A stretch of DNA of 64,000 bases from Akebia trifoliata (Eukaryota; Streptophyta; Magnoliopsida; Ranunculales; Lardizabalaceae), in contig CM030714.1 in the NCBI GenBank assembly GCA_017979445.1, positions 5,022,001 to 5,086,000 on the forward strand. Direction: 5' to 3'. The notes below the pieces were generated by a model that ran no database searches, had not been told where the DNA came from, and saw nothing but the letters and a program-made list of their open reading frames with translations. A program made the translations under genes and the position numbers. Shown one piece after another: positions 1 through 11,439 of this stretch (its first letter is position 1; the number at the start of each line of letters is the position of its first letter).

Positions 1-108
1 GAGATGACTTTACCAAATAAATCAAGGATGTTCATAGTCTTTTGGACAAAAAAAAAAAAAATTAGAGTTTTTTTTTTTTAAATCGGTAAGAGAGAGAAAT
101 GTATATCT

Positions 109-421
109 TGTTGAGTTTGTTCCACATAGGACACTCATTGCCTTGTCTCTCCCCTTATAAGCTCCTGAGCCTCTTCATTCATTGCCAATTGATTTTGAGC
201 TGGACTTCTAAATTTATCATGGTATTAGAGCGGATCTTTCTCTCCTCCATGTCATCCATTGCATATCTCCACGTGCTTTAGTCTAGTCCGGCCCACATAT
301 GCGAGGGCGTGTTGAGTTTAGTCCCACATTGGACACTCATTGCCTTGTCTCTCTTTGTATAAACTCCTAAGCCTCTCCACTCATTACCAATTGGTTTTGA
401 GTTAGACCCCCAAATTTATCA
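109..421 (+). mobile_element. TRIM (terminal-repeat retrotransposon in miniature)
   Basis: Two direct repeats of about 111 bp (109-219 and 310-421) begin TGTTGAG and end ATTTATCA, giving the TG...CA ends of LTRs. Directly after the first lies TGGTATTAGAGC (220-231), one or two changes from the TGGTATCAGAGC primer-binding site common in plant elements. A purine-rich GCGAGGGCG (301-309) precedes the second repeat, where a polypurine tract should be. The flanks TATCT (104-108) and TATCC (422-426) fit a 5-bp target duplication with one mismatch. The internal region is about 90 bp and has no coding capacity, so the element would need proteins from another retrotransposon. The two repeats differ at many sites, so the insertion is old. 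Confidence 0.8.
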
Positions 422-1822
422 TATCCTAGTATATAATTATACAATACATCATCAAGAATAGTTATTTATTTATATTTTTTTAATCTCATCCGTTAGATTA
501 AGCTTTAATCTAATTCAGGATAAGTTCCTTTTGTGGGAATCCTGTAAATAATAATTTTATGGCATGTTTTATGTAGATTAACTAAGGTTTTTTTCTTACA
601 AGTTTTGGATTTTGGACTAAAAACTTGAGTTTTCTTGTACTATTATCTTGATTTTCTTAGTAAAGAAGATCGAATTTATCTGTGGATGTAGACATCGTTT
701 CCAACCACATAGATCTTGATATTTTTTATTTTCTTTGTTATTTCCTTCTTAATCGTATTTATCAAGAATCTCCAAATTCACAACAAGAATGATATTTCTT
801 AACCCGAATAACAATGAAATCATGCCTAAAAGCTTTAACTAAAAAAATCCTCTGCTATGTTAGCTTCTCTATAATAAAACTCAAAGTGACATTAAACAAA
901 CTCTTGATCAATAACTTCAATATTTCACACTAGTTTTGGGTATTTCCGTCAAACACAATTTCTCCTTTAAGGCAGGTTTAGGTCACTCTCTTGGTATTTA
1001 ATAGAAGACCATGGTCAAGGGGTGTGTCATCAGTTTGAAACCAAACAATGGGGTATCTTAAATATTCGCCAATTCGTGGAGTGGCCTGTCTAAATCACCC
1101 AACAGAAACCCTATTTGCTTCTTCCAATAATAAATTTTGACAAGTCATGAGGACAATAAGACTAAAACAAAAAAGCATCACTAATAAGATTACAGTTGGA
1201 TATCATTTAGTATTAAAGAGCATTAGTGGTAATGCTGGTGGAGGTAATCATATTTAAACATATTCTTAAACGTAATCTTTTCAAATCAAGAAGCTCATGT
1301 ACCTGGAATCCGATTCATGCCTACTCCTTGACTCGTTAATACTGTACAATGATAGGACGAGTCAGCTGAGTCAAGATGTGTCCATTTCACAAATATTTAT
1401 TAACTTCGATCCTTAACTAATTGATTCATCTGGTCGCAGTGTGAGTTACTCACTGAGTATAGTTGCACCGATGACTAAATCGAGTCAGCAGATTTATATG
1501 ATAATGATAATTAATTATACTTAAGAAAAACAATAATGATTACGTTTATGATGGGATGCAATTATTGTAAATTATATAGAAAATAATAATTAATTCTAAT
1601 AATAGTATTATTAAAAAGAGAAAAATAAGATGATGGAGGAAGAAAAAGAGGAACAAAAGCACTTCGTAGGACCCATGGCATGTCTCCTCATAGGTCCATG
1701 ATGTGATCTTCATCTTTCTCCATTGCAGTCCGATTCCTTCACCTCCATCTTCATTTTTTCCCCTTCCCTAACCAAAAACAAAAAAAGCAAAACAAAACAC
1801 AATTGTCATCTGTGGCGGTGAT
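422..1822. other. 5' flank of the ALOG gene
   Basis: AT-rich non-coding sequence. No transposon ends or conserved reading frame were recognised. About 1700-1822 is pyrimidine-rich (CTCCATC, TTCCCCTTCCC) and leads into the ATG, so it is probably 5' UTR and core promoter. I could not place a convincing TATA box or transcription start. Confidence 0.4.
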
Positions 1823-2347
1823 ATGTCGATCGATGGAGCAAAAGACTCTGCAGAAGGATCATCAAGATCAGCCAGTGATCAGCCACAACCGGCTCCACTA
1901 AGCCGCTACGAATCACAGAAGCGTAGAGACTGGAACACTTTTGGGCAGTACTTGAAGAATCAAAGGCCACCTGTTCCACTATCACAGTGCAATTGTACTC
2001 ATATACTTGAATTCCTTCGATACCTCGATCAGTTTGGTAAAACTAAGGTTCACATACAAGGTTGTGTCTTCTTCGGGCAACCCGAGCCACCCGGACCATG
2101 TACATGCCCACTTAGACAAGCTTGGGGTAGTCTCGATGCACTCATCGGCCGCCTCCGAGCTGCCTATGAGGAGAACGGTGGATCATCTGAGACTAACCCT
2201 TTTGGGAGTGGTGCGATTCGTGTTTATTTGCGTGAAGTGAGGGAGTGTCAAGCTAAGGCAAGAGGGATCCCATATAAGAAGAAGAAGAAGAAGAGAAATC
2301 TGAACATGGCCGACGAAGGCTCAAAGTCTGCGATGCAGTCCTCTTGA
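1823..2347 (+). CDS. LSH: ALOG-domain protein (LIGHT-DEPENDENT SHORT HYPOCOTYLS family)
   Basis: A single-exon gene for 174 residues. The ALOG domain spans about residues 27-150. It opens with [14 protein letters not shown] and contains the zinc-ribbon insert with ligands visible as H77, C81, C93 and C95 (HxxxC...CxC). It closes with [20 protein letters not shown] sequence (here [16 protein letters not shown]). A basic run KKKKKKR at 152-158 is the family's nuclear localisation signal. The Ser/Gln/Pro-rich N-terminus and short C-terminal tail vary within the family. ALOG proteins are plant nuclear DNA-binding or co-regulatory factors that control organ boundaries, meristem and inflorescence development and light responses. 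The domain is related to tyrosine-recombinase DNA-binding domains. The length fits the short LSH members. The start is the first ATG of the frame and precedes the whole domain. The exact Arabidopsis or rice orthologue cannot be assigned from this alone. Confidence 0.96.
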   Translation: MSIDGAKDSAEGSSRSASDQPQPAPLSRYESQKRRDWNTFGQYLKNQRPPVPLSQCNCTHILEFLRYLDQFGKTKVHIQGCVFFGQPEPPGPCTCPLRQAWGSLDALIGRLRAAYEENGGSSETNPFGSGAIRVYLREVRECQAKARGIPYKKKKKKRNLNMADEGSKSAMQSS

Positions 2348-2778
2348 TTCGATGGATTAATCTTCAAGGAAATGGTAATTTTGTTATGGAATTCTTAGAT
2401 GGGTACCATTTAGAAGATATATTTTATGGCCTAAAATACTTAGTTTTAATATTAGATTATAAGATGAGAAATAATGGGATACATGTGAAACTTAAGAGAC
2501 TATATATATGGTGTGTAATTTGATTTTGTACTTAATTATACCTTGAATCTGATCCCTTCAGTAAATATAAAGAACCTTACAAACTAAATCTATGCACTAT
2601 TGGATCTCATGCTTTTCGTATACTAAAACCCTAATCACAACCCCAAACCCCTAGTTTGCATTGTTGCTTTAACGTCTGTTAATCAGAGACAAATTGTACT
2701 GAATACAACTTTACCTTAACATCTTTATATCCCCCAATATTACAAGCAATGATCACAGTGGGAAGAACACGCACACAT

Positions 2779-2817
<39 letters not shown>

Positions 2818-3990
2818 CTTTCTGACTCTGTCTCTCTCATATCATGCAAAACCACAGCTATGTGGTTGCCAAATTTAATATTTCTCATTTAAATGTTTAC
2901 TTTTCCATTGCTTTGGCTCTTTTGGGATTCTGCACGATTTTGTGCCCCCCATGGATGACATGTGAGATATGTTCATATACTTTGCATCTTATATGTGTAT
3001 ATTGACGTGGAAAATAAATACTAAATGTCCTTCATGCTTTTTATATAGATTTTCCAGTACAAAAACCTAGTAATCATTCTCATAAACAAACAAAATCATC
3101 ATTGAAGATTTTGTGAAGTGGGTGCACCAAAGAGTTATTTAATGGGTTTGTTTTGATTAAGTTTAAAATAACATTTTGTTCAATTATTTTTTGGAGTATT
3201 CTCTTATTTGCTTTTCATATTTTACTAATTACTCTACTTAGGATTGTTTGAATAATGAGTTCATAAATGGATGAGAAAGTTCTAGGGTTTGTACTAATTT
3301 TTTTTTTGTATCTTTCTGAGGGCCATTTTGTCATTTCATATTTGTTTATTGTCTATTTTGCTTACATGAGGTAATATTTTAAAGCAGTAGAAGTTATTGT
3401 ACTCTCCTACATTGCTTTTGTTCAACAGTTAATAGCATGTATCAGAAACTATGGAGCTCAGACATCCTCTTTGGTTGAGTGAGTTGCAGATTTTCCCTTG
3501 AAAACCCTTCATAGAACCTTAATTCATTAATTTTCGTTTTTATCTTTCCCCCTCAAACTCTTTTTGTGCTTGTAGGCTTCATCTTGCTATGGTTTCCTAT
3601 CTTGTTGTCGGGTCTTCCTTGGATCAATATTCCTGTTCTCTTCCCCTCCCCCCCCAAAGCTTGAACGCTGTGTATTGTGCTGTTTAGTAAACATTTGGGG
3701 TTTATTTATTGTTACATTAACTTTCCTATCTTGTGAGGAGAAGGATTTTCTTTCCTTTTTGGTTGATAAAGAGAGGAAATATTTTCTGATTTTGAATCAG
3801 CCATGCTTATCTTGATAGAGAGCTACAGTGACTCGATTGATTTACATATATTCCTTTCTGGTTGTTTGCTCCATGTAGAGGGAAATATTTTAAATTTTTT
3901 TTTCATTTTGAATGAGGCTTGATTGAGAGAAGATTCTTGAGTGATCTTTTGAGAGTGGTGATGTGCCAGTCGGAAATTCACTTGATGACA
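2348..3990. other. 3' flank of the ALOG gene, non-coding
   Basis: AT-rich sequence containing the ALOG 3' UTR (extent not determined) and a CA microsatellite. Apart from that I recognise nothing up to the Copia remnant. Confidence 0.4.
2780..2814. repeat. (AC)n microsatellite
   Basis: About 17 uninterrupted AC units, followed by a CT-rich stretch. It lies about 430 bp downstream of the ALOG stop codon and is likely to be polymorphic in length. Confidence 0.95.
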
Positions 3991-4019
3991 TGGCATGGGA
4001 GTGGGATTTTGATGAAGAA

Positions 4020-4560
4020 ATGTTTAGTTTGGGCCCTATCATGTCCATGATCATGTGAAGAAATGTCAGCCACTTATTAAGAAGAAGAAACAAATTGAAC
4101 TTAGGAATATATCAAAATGGTAATCCAGCTCCATCTCTATGTGTTTAATTCGATCATGAAATACACATTTGGATGAAACTTTGATCATCACAGTAAATTA
4201 TGGAATTAATGATGTTGACAACATAGGAAAGATGTGGATGAGTTAGGTATTGATGTCCAGCAACATTAATGGAACAGCATGTAGAGTCAATGAAGATTTT
4301 TTCTTGTTTTGTCAACTTGATGCTGGAGGATATTGGGGTAGAAATGGGCTTGCACTCAACTACGTCAATCCAATTTCAAGAGTATATTTTGTTTGACTCA
4401 GAAATAATAAACCATCGGATTTAGTGAGGCCTTCACACCCAATAAGTAATGTAGTGGGTTCAAGTATTTTTGTGGGAAATTCTGCAACAGCGAGTCATTG
4501 TTCCTGTGAGAATAATGTCATCTACATACACAACTAGAGGGAGAAACCACAAAGGGCTTT
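4020..4560 (-). mobile_element. Copia retrotransposon remnant: RT catalytic region and RNase H
   Basis: On the minus strand, about 4500-4540 translates to VYVDDIILTG, the Copia RT active-site motif. Further on come ECKPISTPI and SIKLTKQ (about 4300-4360), the usual Copia segment before RNase H. Then comes a frameshifted equivalent of HDRIKHIEME-DYHF (about 4120-4170), an RNase H motif. Stops and frameshifts break every domain and material between the blocks is missing, so it is dead. Its strand and order match the fragments at 6.65-7.01 kb and 10.13-10.64 kb, suggesting one element. Confidence 0.75.
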
Positions 4561-4954
4561 GGTAAGTTTACACACACTATGTCAAAAGGGAGGAAAAAAA
4601 TAATGGCCTAAGTCCATTGAGAATTACCAAAATTGTCGATCATTTTGTTGAAACGACTGTCACTAAAAGCTATTCATTTTTATCGGAAGGGTAAATTGTG
4701 GAGAAAATAGTTTTGGTTTTATCTAGGTCCTCCAATTAGTACTAAAATTTAAATCAAAGAAATGATATACTTTCTATGTATATGTTTTTTTCTCAAATTT
4801 AATCTCTCCATGAATCTCGAGAAATAATTTCAAATTTATTCCCTTTTCTCTCTTTCCTTTTTAAGAATACCCTTCTAACTTTATCGCCTTTATTTCTTTC
4901 TTCCCACATTCTAATAGTATTCTTCAACTTTATTCTTTTTCCCCTTCTCCCTTG

Positions 4955-5310
4955 TGGTAAAGGTGGCATGGACGGGTAGAGCTTGAACTTCTATGTAGCC
5001 CAAATGACCACCTCAACCCGCTAGATTTTGTGATTTAGATTGGTTTTGAAAAAAAAAAAAATCCCAAGGATAAATTTTGTGTGTCAAATCTTGAGTTCGA
5101 AAATCGGCCACTAAATTCTCAGATTTAAAATTAAAATCCAACGGTAAAAAAAAAAAATCTCTTTTTTCAAATTTTTTTTTTTTGGGAGTTCATAAAAATT
5201 TATGATCTATGTACATGTGGTACTAGATTATGTTTTTGAGTGTCACATGGACATGTGGTCCATAGAGATAGGTGATCTTTTAGTCCATACAACCTCATTT
5301 CATATGTATA
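4955..5310. mobile_element. Non-autonomous TIR element, family I, copy 1
   Basis: It is similar end to end to 35577-35966. Shared blocks include a CATGGAC-type terminus, AAAATTGAAATCCAACxGTxAAAA-like sequence, a poly-T run, and TGTGGTCCATA/GATAGGTG near the right end. The right end, reverse-complemented, resembles the left end, so these are terminal inverted repeats. It has no coding capacity. The superfamily is not assigned and the ends are good to about 10 bp. Confidence 0.6.
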
Positions 5311-5471
5311 TATTCAACGGACTTGAATCATCGAGAACATAAAAAAAATGATGATTATTGGCTGTCATTTTTTTTTCTAACGACGATTTTGGGCCATCAT
5401 TATTTACTTTATCTTGTTAGAAAAAATGTTGTTAACCACCACAATAACAACACCACCTAAACAACCACTAC

Positions 5472-6426
5472 CAGGGTGGCAATGGGCTAGGTTGGGTCGA
5501 GTCGTGTTCGTATCATGTTGAGGTAAGGTTATTATGAAAACTCAACAAACCCAAACCCCACTCATTTAATAATCGTGTCAAAAACTTAAACCCAAATCCA
5601 ACCCATTTATAAATAGGTATACCTAACCCAACCCATATATAACCTATTTAATAACATTATAATCTTTATTGGAAAAAAATAAGTTTCATTTCCACTACCA
5701 AAAATGAAATATCAATATTAAAAATAAAGTCACACAACCGTAAACTAAGTACAATGGTGAAAAATAACTTTCTTTTGAATTTTTTTTTCAAGTTCGTATA
5801 ATTTTGTCTTTTACAACCATATGGCATTAGATCATGTTTTTGGACGCCATAAGGTGATGTAATCAGAAAATTTTGTTTTTCAATATTATTATTCTTATTA
5901 TTACTATTATTATTGGCTAAGCAAAGTGTATTTCATTATTAAATGAGACATAATAGCTGTACTTGGTAAGATCTTAAATCTTACTTAGGGTCATTTTGCC
6001 AATATTAGGACCCAAACACTACATACCTCTAGATTTTAATGAAAAAAATGGAGTAAAAAAAAAATATAAATATAAATAAATAACTTATTAAGAAAAGTGT
6101 ATTTTTTCCCAAATTAAAGCTTAATCATTTATTAATTTAAAATATCTTAAAACACCATTTCTATTTGATATAAAAAAATATATTATAAAAAACTTATAGG
6201 AAATTCAAGAAAAAATGAGTAATTTAAAAAAAAATCTTAAATAATTGTTGATATATTTACATGAATGACAGAATAATAAAACGTGTCTAAATGGGTTAGG
6301 CAGGTTGACATCCAGAACCCAAATCCAACCCATTTAATAATCGTGCTAGACGGGTTGACACTATTATGATACAAACTCACTAACCTCGTGTCCCATTCAC
6401 GGGTCATGTTGAGATTGCCACCCCTA
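5472..6426. mobile_element. Non-autonomous hAT transposon
   Basis: The left end CAGGGTGGCAAT and right end ATTGCCACCCCTA form a hAT-type terminal inverted repeat. They are flanked by a perfect 8-bp target duplication ACCACTAC (5464-5471 and 6427-6434), the length diagnostic of hAT elements. Subterminal regions carry repeated AACCCAACCCAT/ATGGGTTxGG motifs on both sides, as is usual for hAT transposase-binding regions. About 955 bp with no transposase. It sits inside the Copia remnant, so it inserted later. Confidence 0.88.
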
Positions 6427-6639
6427 ACCACTACCCCCACCATCACACTACACCATCGTCACCGCCACTACAACACTACAACCATCACAACACATACCAC
6501 CCACCATCACAACCACCAAGGAAAGGCTACCTTGGTCAAAACATAAGCTAAATGATAATTGGAATAGGATGCAAAATCATAAGAAGTTTTAAGAAAAATA
6601 AACATCATTCAGACAAAGCACAAATTTACTTGGTTCACA

Positions 6640-7010
6640 ACTAAGGCTACATTTATAGGCGGTGACTGGATATAAAAGATGCTCATAACCTAGAGGTTGT
6701 TCCATGAATACCACCATGGTAAAACACTTATGATGAAAGCAATTTGATCAGGTTCCAGATGCTCTAGTTGTTGAACATGGTAGCAATGAAATCACAAGGC
6801 AGTTTGTTATGGTTTGACTGTAGGCTAAAGGTTTGGGTAAAATCAATACCTTCATTTTGAGTGTATCCATTCATAACCTAACGAGCCTTAAATGATCCAT
6901 TGTTCCATATAGTAATAATTTTGTCTTGAAAAACCACTTACTACACATTACATTTGTATTAGAAGCTGTCCCACTTGATTTAGATTATTTTGAATTCCAA
7001 GTGGAGCCCC
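6640..7010 (-). mobile_element. Copia retrotransposon remnant: 5' half of RT
   Basis: The minus strand reads KWFFKTK...YGTMD at about 6900-6960 (family pattern WVFKTKxxxDGTVD). Then comes a degraded KGYxQxEGIDFxxTFSPV region, and VFMEQPLGYEH at about 6690-6730, matching the Copia HGDLxEEVYMxQPxGF segment. Several frameshifts are present. It lies between the other two Copia pieces in the correct order. Confidence 0.7.
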
Positions 7011-7439
7011 AAAAATCCTCGGGAGCCAACTTGGCTCTAAGATTTAGGAGAAAATCCTATATTATAGAGGTAGCTAGGTTCTTTTTTTTTTTTTGATCGG
7101 TTAGGTTCATTTTTAGTAGTGTTAAGAATTTTAGTATGAGTTTATAAATTAAGTTCTTCCTTTGAGAGGGGAGACCATTTATGGAATGAAGGGATTTTCT
7201 ATAATTTGGGTTGAATGGTGATTCCCCGATGGATCAATCCATTCTCAACTCTTAATGCAAATTAATGAGGTACTAATTTCCTTGGGTTGGGTTTATGAGT
7301 TGATTGCATCACATTTTCGGGATGAGTTAGATCTCCATTATATCATAATGATCCTCAACAGGAGAGTCTGGCACGGCATCCTTTTATGCTGGGTGAAAAC
7401 ATATCATTATATATATATAGGTCTCGTTCGGCAATCGAT

Positions 7440-7758
7440 ATTAGGGAGCCAACGTGGGAGCCAAAATTTGTCATATATGAGTTAAAAGTTCAAGATTGGG
7501 ATCATCCTTACAAAAAATCAGCTCATTTAGAAACTTCTCGTGCCATCAAAAGTGATTTGCAAGTTGAAGAATTATCAACTGTCAACTTTTACTATTAATT
7601 TATAAACCACTTTTGATAGGGTTAGAAATTTGAGAATGGGATTTTTTTTTTGTGAGGGGAGATTGTGAGGATATCTCCCCCCACAAAAAAATCAGCACAA
7701 TTCAGAACTTATAACTCATATAGAATTTTTTTGGGCTCCCAACGTTGGCTCCCTAGGG
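7440..7758. mobile_element. Foldback MITE, family H, copy 1
   Basis: The ends TTAGGGAGCCAACGTGGGAG and, reverse-complemented on the right, CTAGGGAGCCAACGTTGGGA are inverted. Inside are second-order inverted repeats of the TTAGAAGTT...CTGATTTTTxGTGAGGAT type shared with 8101-8451 and 36001-36339. It follows a (TA)n run. No coding capacity. Confidence 0.65.
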
Positions 7759-8043
7759 GAATGCTAATGTCCAAGGGGAGTAGTTCCTATCTAGTGATTT
7801 TTCCTTGCAATACCCTGTAGTGATGTTAGACGATTAAAAGATAACCACGTCACATAGATGCTTTGGTAATCAATGCCAACATAATAAATGTAATTATTAA
7901 GGGCATAATAAATGCATTTATTATGTTAAAGATTAATATATCTTTGTCTTTTTCACTATAAGACAAAATGGGTAAGGGTATTATTGAAAAGTAAATGTCG
8001 TGGATTATGCTAACATCTCCTCGAGGTCTTGGATATTAGCATT

Positions 8044-8045
<2 letters not shown>

Positions 8046-8100
<55 letters not shown>
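8046..8100. repeat. (CA)n(TA)n compound microsatellite
   Basis: About 22 CA units followed by about 5 TA units. The TA part abuts the left end of the foldback element at 8101, as in the other copies of that family. Confidence 0.95.
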
Positions 8101-8101
<1 letters not shown>

Positions 8102-8451
8102 GGAAGCATTCAGATCCCTTATAGAGAGCCAAACATTTTTTAAAATAGGAGTTAGAAGTTCAGAATGGGTTGATTTTTTGTGAGGATGATCTCTATGATG
8201 AAAAGATCATCCTCATCAAAAATCAGCTCATTCCAAAACTTCCAAACCTAATTCACAAGTTGAAGAATCGTGGACCGTCCACTTTTTGTAAATCACTTTT
8301 AGGTTAGAAGTTTCGGAATGTGCTGATTTTTGGTGAGGATGATCTTTACATCAAGGAGATCCTCCTCACCAAAAATCATACCATTCTGAAACTTCTAACC
8401 TGTACATTGAAAAAAATGTTTGGCTCTCTTGAGGGCCTCCGAACGCTTTCC
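8101..8451. mobile_element. Foldback MITE, family H, copy 2
   Basis: The left arm GGGAAGCATTCAGATCCCTT...GAGAGCCAAACATTTTTT pairs with the right arm AAAAAATGTTTGGCTCTC...GAACGCTTTCC. The element is bracketed by TATATATA on both sides. Each half contains its own inverted pair (CTGATTTTTxGTGAGGATGAT against ATCATCCTCAxCAAAAATCAG), so it can fold into a branched hairpin. Non-coding. Confidence 0.8.
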
Positions 8452-8789
8452 TATATATACTTCCATATATATATATATATATGAGGAATCTTCTCTTCTA
8501 TTTTTTTTTTCAATATCGACCCCCTTTATTTCTGAATGTTGTAATGTGAGATAGTGTTTAGGGCTTAGAGATGGGAGAAAGAGTTTGTGAGAAACGAGAG
8601 AAGGAACTATCTAACAAAGTGTGGGGGGAGGAGGTTTAACTATGATCATGGTAGCAAAGGTTTAATATTGAACTCTTAAGCACTCTAAAAACCCCAATAA
8701 ACCTTGTCGATGTCTGGAATAGGAAAAAAAAAATTCAAAAAGGGTTCATAGATACCTTTGAACTTATGGGCATGATAGGAAATTATATA

Positions 8790-9950
8790 GGGTTTGTTCT
8801 TTATAGAAGTCAGCTCCAGCTCCAAAAGTTGGCTTATGGAAGAAGCAGAAGCCCAGAGCTTAAAAAGTCACATCCAGCAGAAACTTATTCATTACAAAAG
8901 CACGTAAGCCAAAAATTGATGTTCATTTGACAATTTTTTATTACTAGATTTTGATAAAATGTCCAGAATACCCTTAATGTTGATAATGTACCCAGAATGC
9001 ACAGAAAATTAGTAGAATACCTTAATAAATATATAATTACACTATATATATAATAATAATAGTAAATTTATATTAAGAATTAAAAATAATTATTTTTAAT
9101 TTAAATAAATTAATAAATTTTATAATTCTATCAAAATTTCGACAACACCTCCTCTTAAAAATGAACATATGATAAAGAAAATACATGCATAATACACAAT
9201 CTATCATCCATCCACATAAAAATTAAAGATGTTTGGTAATAAAGTAGTGATGATGAATTATTTTTGATCTTGGTAATAAAGATGAAGGATATTTTGATAA
9301 TTTCCTTTTATTTTTTTAAGGTAAAGTTTGGTTGAAAATTTGATTGAAGATAAATGATATTTTGAAAGTTGAAGGGTATTTTAGTAATTCTCTTTTATTT
9401 TTTAAGGTTAAGTTTAGTTGAAAATTTGATTAAAGATGAATGATATTTTGATAATTGGTAAAGATTAATGGTATTTTGGTAATTCTCTTTTATTTTTTAA
9501 GGTTAAGTTTGACTGAAAATTTGATTAAATATGAAGGGTATTTTAATAATTGGTAAAGATGAAGCTGTTTTAGTAATTCTCTTTTATTTTTTACGGTCAA
9601 GTTTGATTGAAAATTTGATTAAGATGAAGGGTATTTTGATAAATATAAAGGGTATTTTGGAAGATGAAGGATATTTTAGTAATCTTATTTCATTTTTCAA
9701 GGTTAAATTTGATTGAAAATTTAATTAAAGATGAAGGGTATTTTGATAACTACACTTGAGCCATTTTACGTTTTTAACTTCCTACAAAAGCCATTTGAAG
9801 AAGCCCCTCTTGGGCGACTTCTTTTAGGAGCCACTTTTAAACTTCAATTGAAATCCGTGAGAGTCAAAAAAGTTCAAACAAACATCATTTATCTAATTTT
9901 TTTGGCTTAAAAGCAGAAAACTGGCTCTTGAAGCCCAAAAGAACAAAGCC
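8790..9950. mobile_element. Non-autonomous TIR element carrying a minisatellite
   Basis: The left end GGGTTTGTTCTTT and the right end, whose reverse complement reads GGCTTTGTTCTTTTGGG, form short inverted repeats. ATA flanks both sides (8787-8789 and 9951-9953), a possible 3-bp target duplication. GCAGAAGC/GGCTTATGGAAG-type motifs recur in inverted form near each end. Most of the middle is a direct-repeat array. A GGGTxTGTTxG end with a 3-bp duplication is reminiscent of PIF/Harbinger MITEs, but the assignment is tentative. Confidence 0.5.
9285..9760. repeat. Minisatellite, about five units of about 100 bp
   Basis: Successive units share GAAGGGTATTTTGATAATT, then TTCTCTTTTATTTTTTAAGG, then TTAAGTTTGATTGAAAATTT. 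Units differ by substitutions and small indels, so the array is old. It lies wholly inside the TIR element 8790-9950. Confidence 0.8.
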
Positions 9951-10129
9951 ATAGTAACCTTAGCAAAATTAAAGTTTCTCATACAATGATATGTTGTCTT
10001 GAAGCTTGATAGGAGTATTTTTAATAGTGATGCAAACATCATATGATCGACATAACCCCATGACTTCATTCATCACATCTTCAGAGAGAGGGGAGTAGAT
10101 CAAACTTTGGACTATTAAGTGTATTCCTA

Positions 10130-10640
10130 GTTCATCTTAACTTTTTTGGCTTCTAAAGTGATGGTGAGAGGAGGCATCAATAGATATCCATCAACATGGA
10201 ATTTTTTTCTATTTCCAGAAGGGCTTAAATCTGGTTTTGCCACATGAGATAGTTAGTGGCTCCTAATTTCAGGAATATCATATACTAGTCATTGCAGAGA
10301 AAGACAACATAGATTTTGAGAGAGGGAGAGAGATAGGCAATGAAAAGAGAGAGAAATATGTCGTCCAGCTATTGTAGAAGTTGATGATTTATGCTAGAGC
10401 TCCACAAGTTTTGGACCTTAAAACTTTGATACCATAGTGAAGATTAAAGGAGGAGGGGGGGCTGTTCAGAATTATTCAAAAGAAGCTTCTCTTTGTCCCT
10501 CTTCTATATTTTGAAGGGAAAAATAAGCATGGTACATGAACAATAGTTGATCGATTAGCTTGATAATGTGGCCTTTCTATTATATTGTTGGCACATATGC
10601 CTTATTTTCGTAAGACATACCATTTATGACATCTGGTACT
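10130..10640 (-). mobile_element. Copia retrotransposon remnant: LTR, PBS and gag start
   Basis: On the minus strand TGGTATCAAAGT (10423-10434) is a near match to the TGGTATCAGAGC primer-binding site. LTR-like sequence lies at higher coordinates. Downstream on that strand (about 10230-10290) is LGATNYLMWQNQI, resembling the Copia Gag start (pattern LxGxNYLxWKxQ). A second PBS-like TGGTACTAGAGC occurs on the plus strand at 10633-10644, leaving the outer LTR boundary uncertain. No intact gag frame remains. Confidence 0.55.
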
Positions 10641-10881
10641 AGAGCAGTTCCACTTAATCCCTCTTTTATGGTTACATATGTTTCCAGCTAGAGAAAGGGA
10701 AAACTTTCTTTTGTTAGATGAATCAAATGTTTCATTTCATCTAGGAAAAGCTATTTCGTTCCCAACCTTTGTCATTTGATCCAACAATGTTCCATTATAT
10801 GGGAACATATTTGATAAATATTGGTAACTCTCTAATAGAGTATTACACAGAAACATCCATTAGATAATGAACAATGAAATT

Positions 10882-11345
10882 TATTAGAGTATAGTAGGTT
10901 GAAATATAATGATGTGCATTGTGATGCACTGAATCAAACTTTTATGTTAGATAGATAAGATCAAATCTGAAGAAATTAGGATTAGGACTGATCTCCCATC
11001 GGTTAAGATTTGCACCATTTTCTATATAAACCCTCCTAGGGTGCCTATAATCATAATGTAAGAATGATCAAGTCAGATTATTTTTAAATGTAACCAATTA
11101 TACGTTTCTTACTCCAAGGAACATTCAATTGTGAGAGGGTATTAGAGTATAGCAGGTTGAATTTAATAATGTGCATTGTGATGCATTGAATCATAGTTTT
11201 AGATTAGATAGATAAGATCAAATCTGAAGAAATTACAATTAGATTCGATCTCCCATCAGTTAGGATTTCCATCATTTTCTATATAAATCCTCTTAGGGTG
11301 TATTCAATTATAATCTAAGAATAATCAAATCAGATAATTTTAAAA
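10882..11345 (+). mobile_element. TRIM-like element with two promoter-bearing direct repeats
   Basis: Direct repeats of about 195 bp (10882-11080 and 11150-11345) each start TATTAGAGTATAG, probably TG mutated to TA. Each contains a TATA-box-like TTCTATATAAA followed by CCTCxTAGGGTG. The second is preceded by the purine tract GTGAGAGGG (11141-11149), which fits a polypurine tract. The spacer is only about 70 bp. No convincing primer-binding site or target duplication was seen, hence TRIM-like. Confidence 0.6.
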
Positions 11346-11439
11346 GAAGGTAGAAGATGACTTTCATCTTGTCTTGTGTTTACAAGTATTTTGTACATTA
11401 ATGGAAGTACAATCGCAAGGTCTGTGGTGGGAATATCCC

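Noticed and set aside
71..96. A-rich tail TTACCGATTTAAAAAAA on the minus strand, like a LINE end
   Set aside because: No coding or structural sequence continues from it. A similar orphan tail lies at about 7083-7105.
2679..2888. 69-codon minus-strand frame
   Set aside because: Created by the AC/GT microsatellite (alternating Val-Cys).
9230..9760. Possible CRISPR-like or satellite array
   Set aside because: Units are contiguous and diverged with no regular unique spacers; it is a minisatellite inside a transposon in a plant genome.
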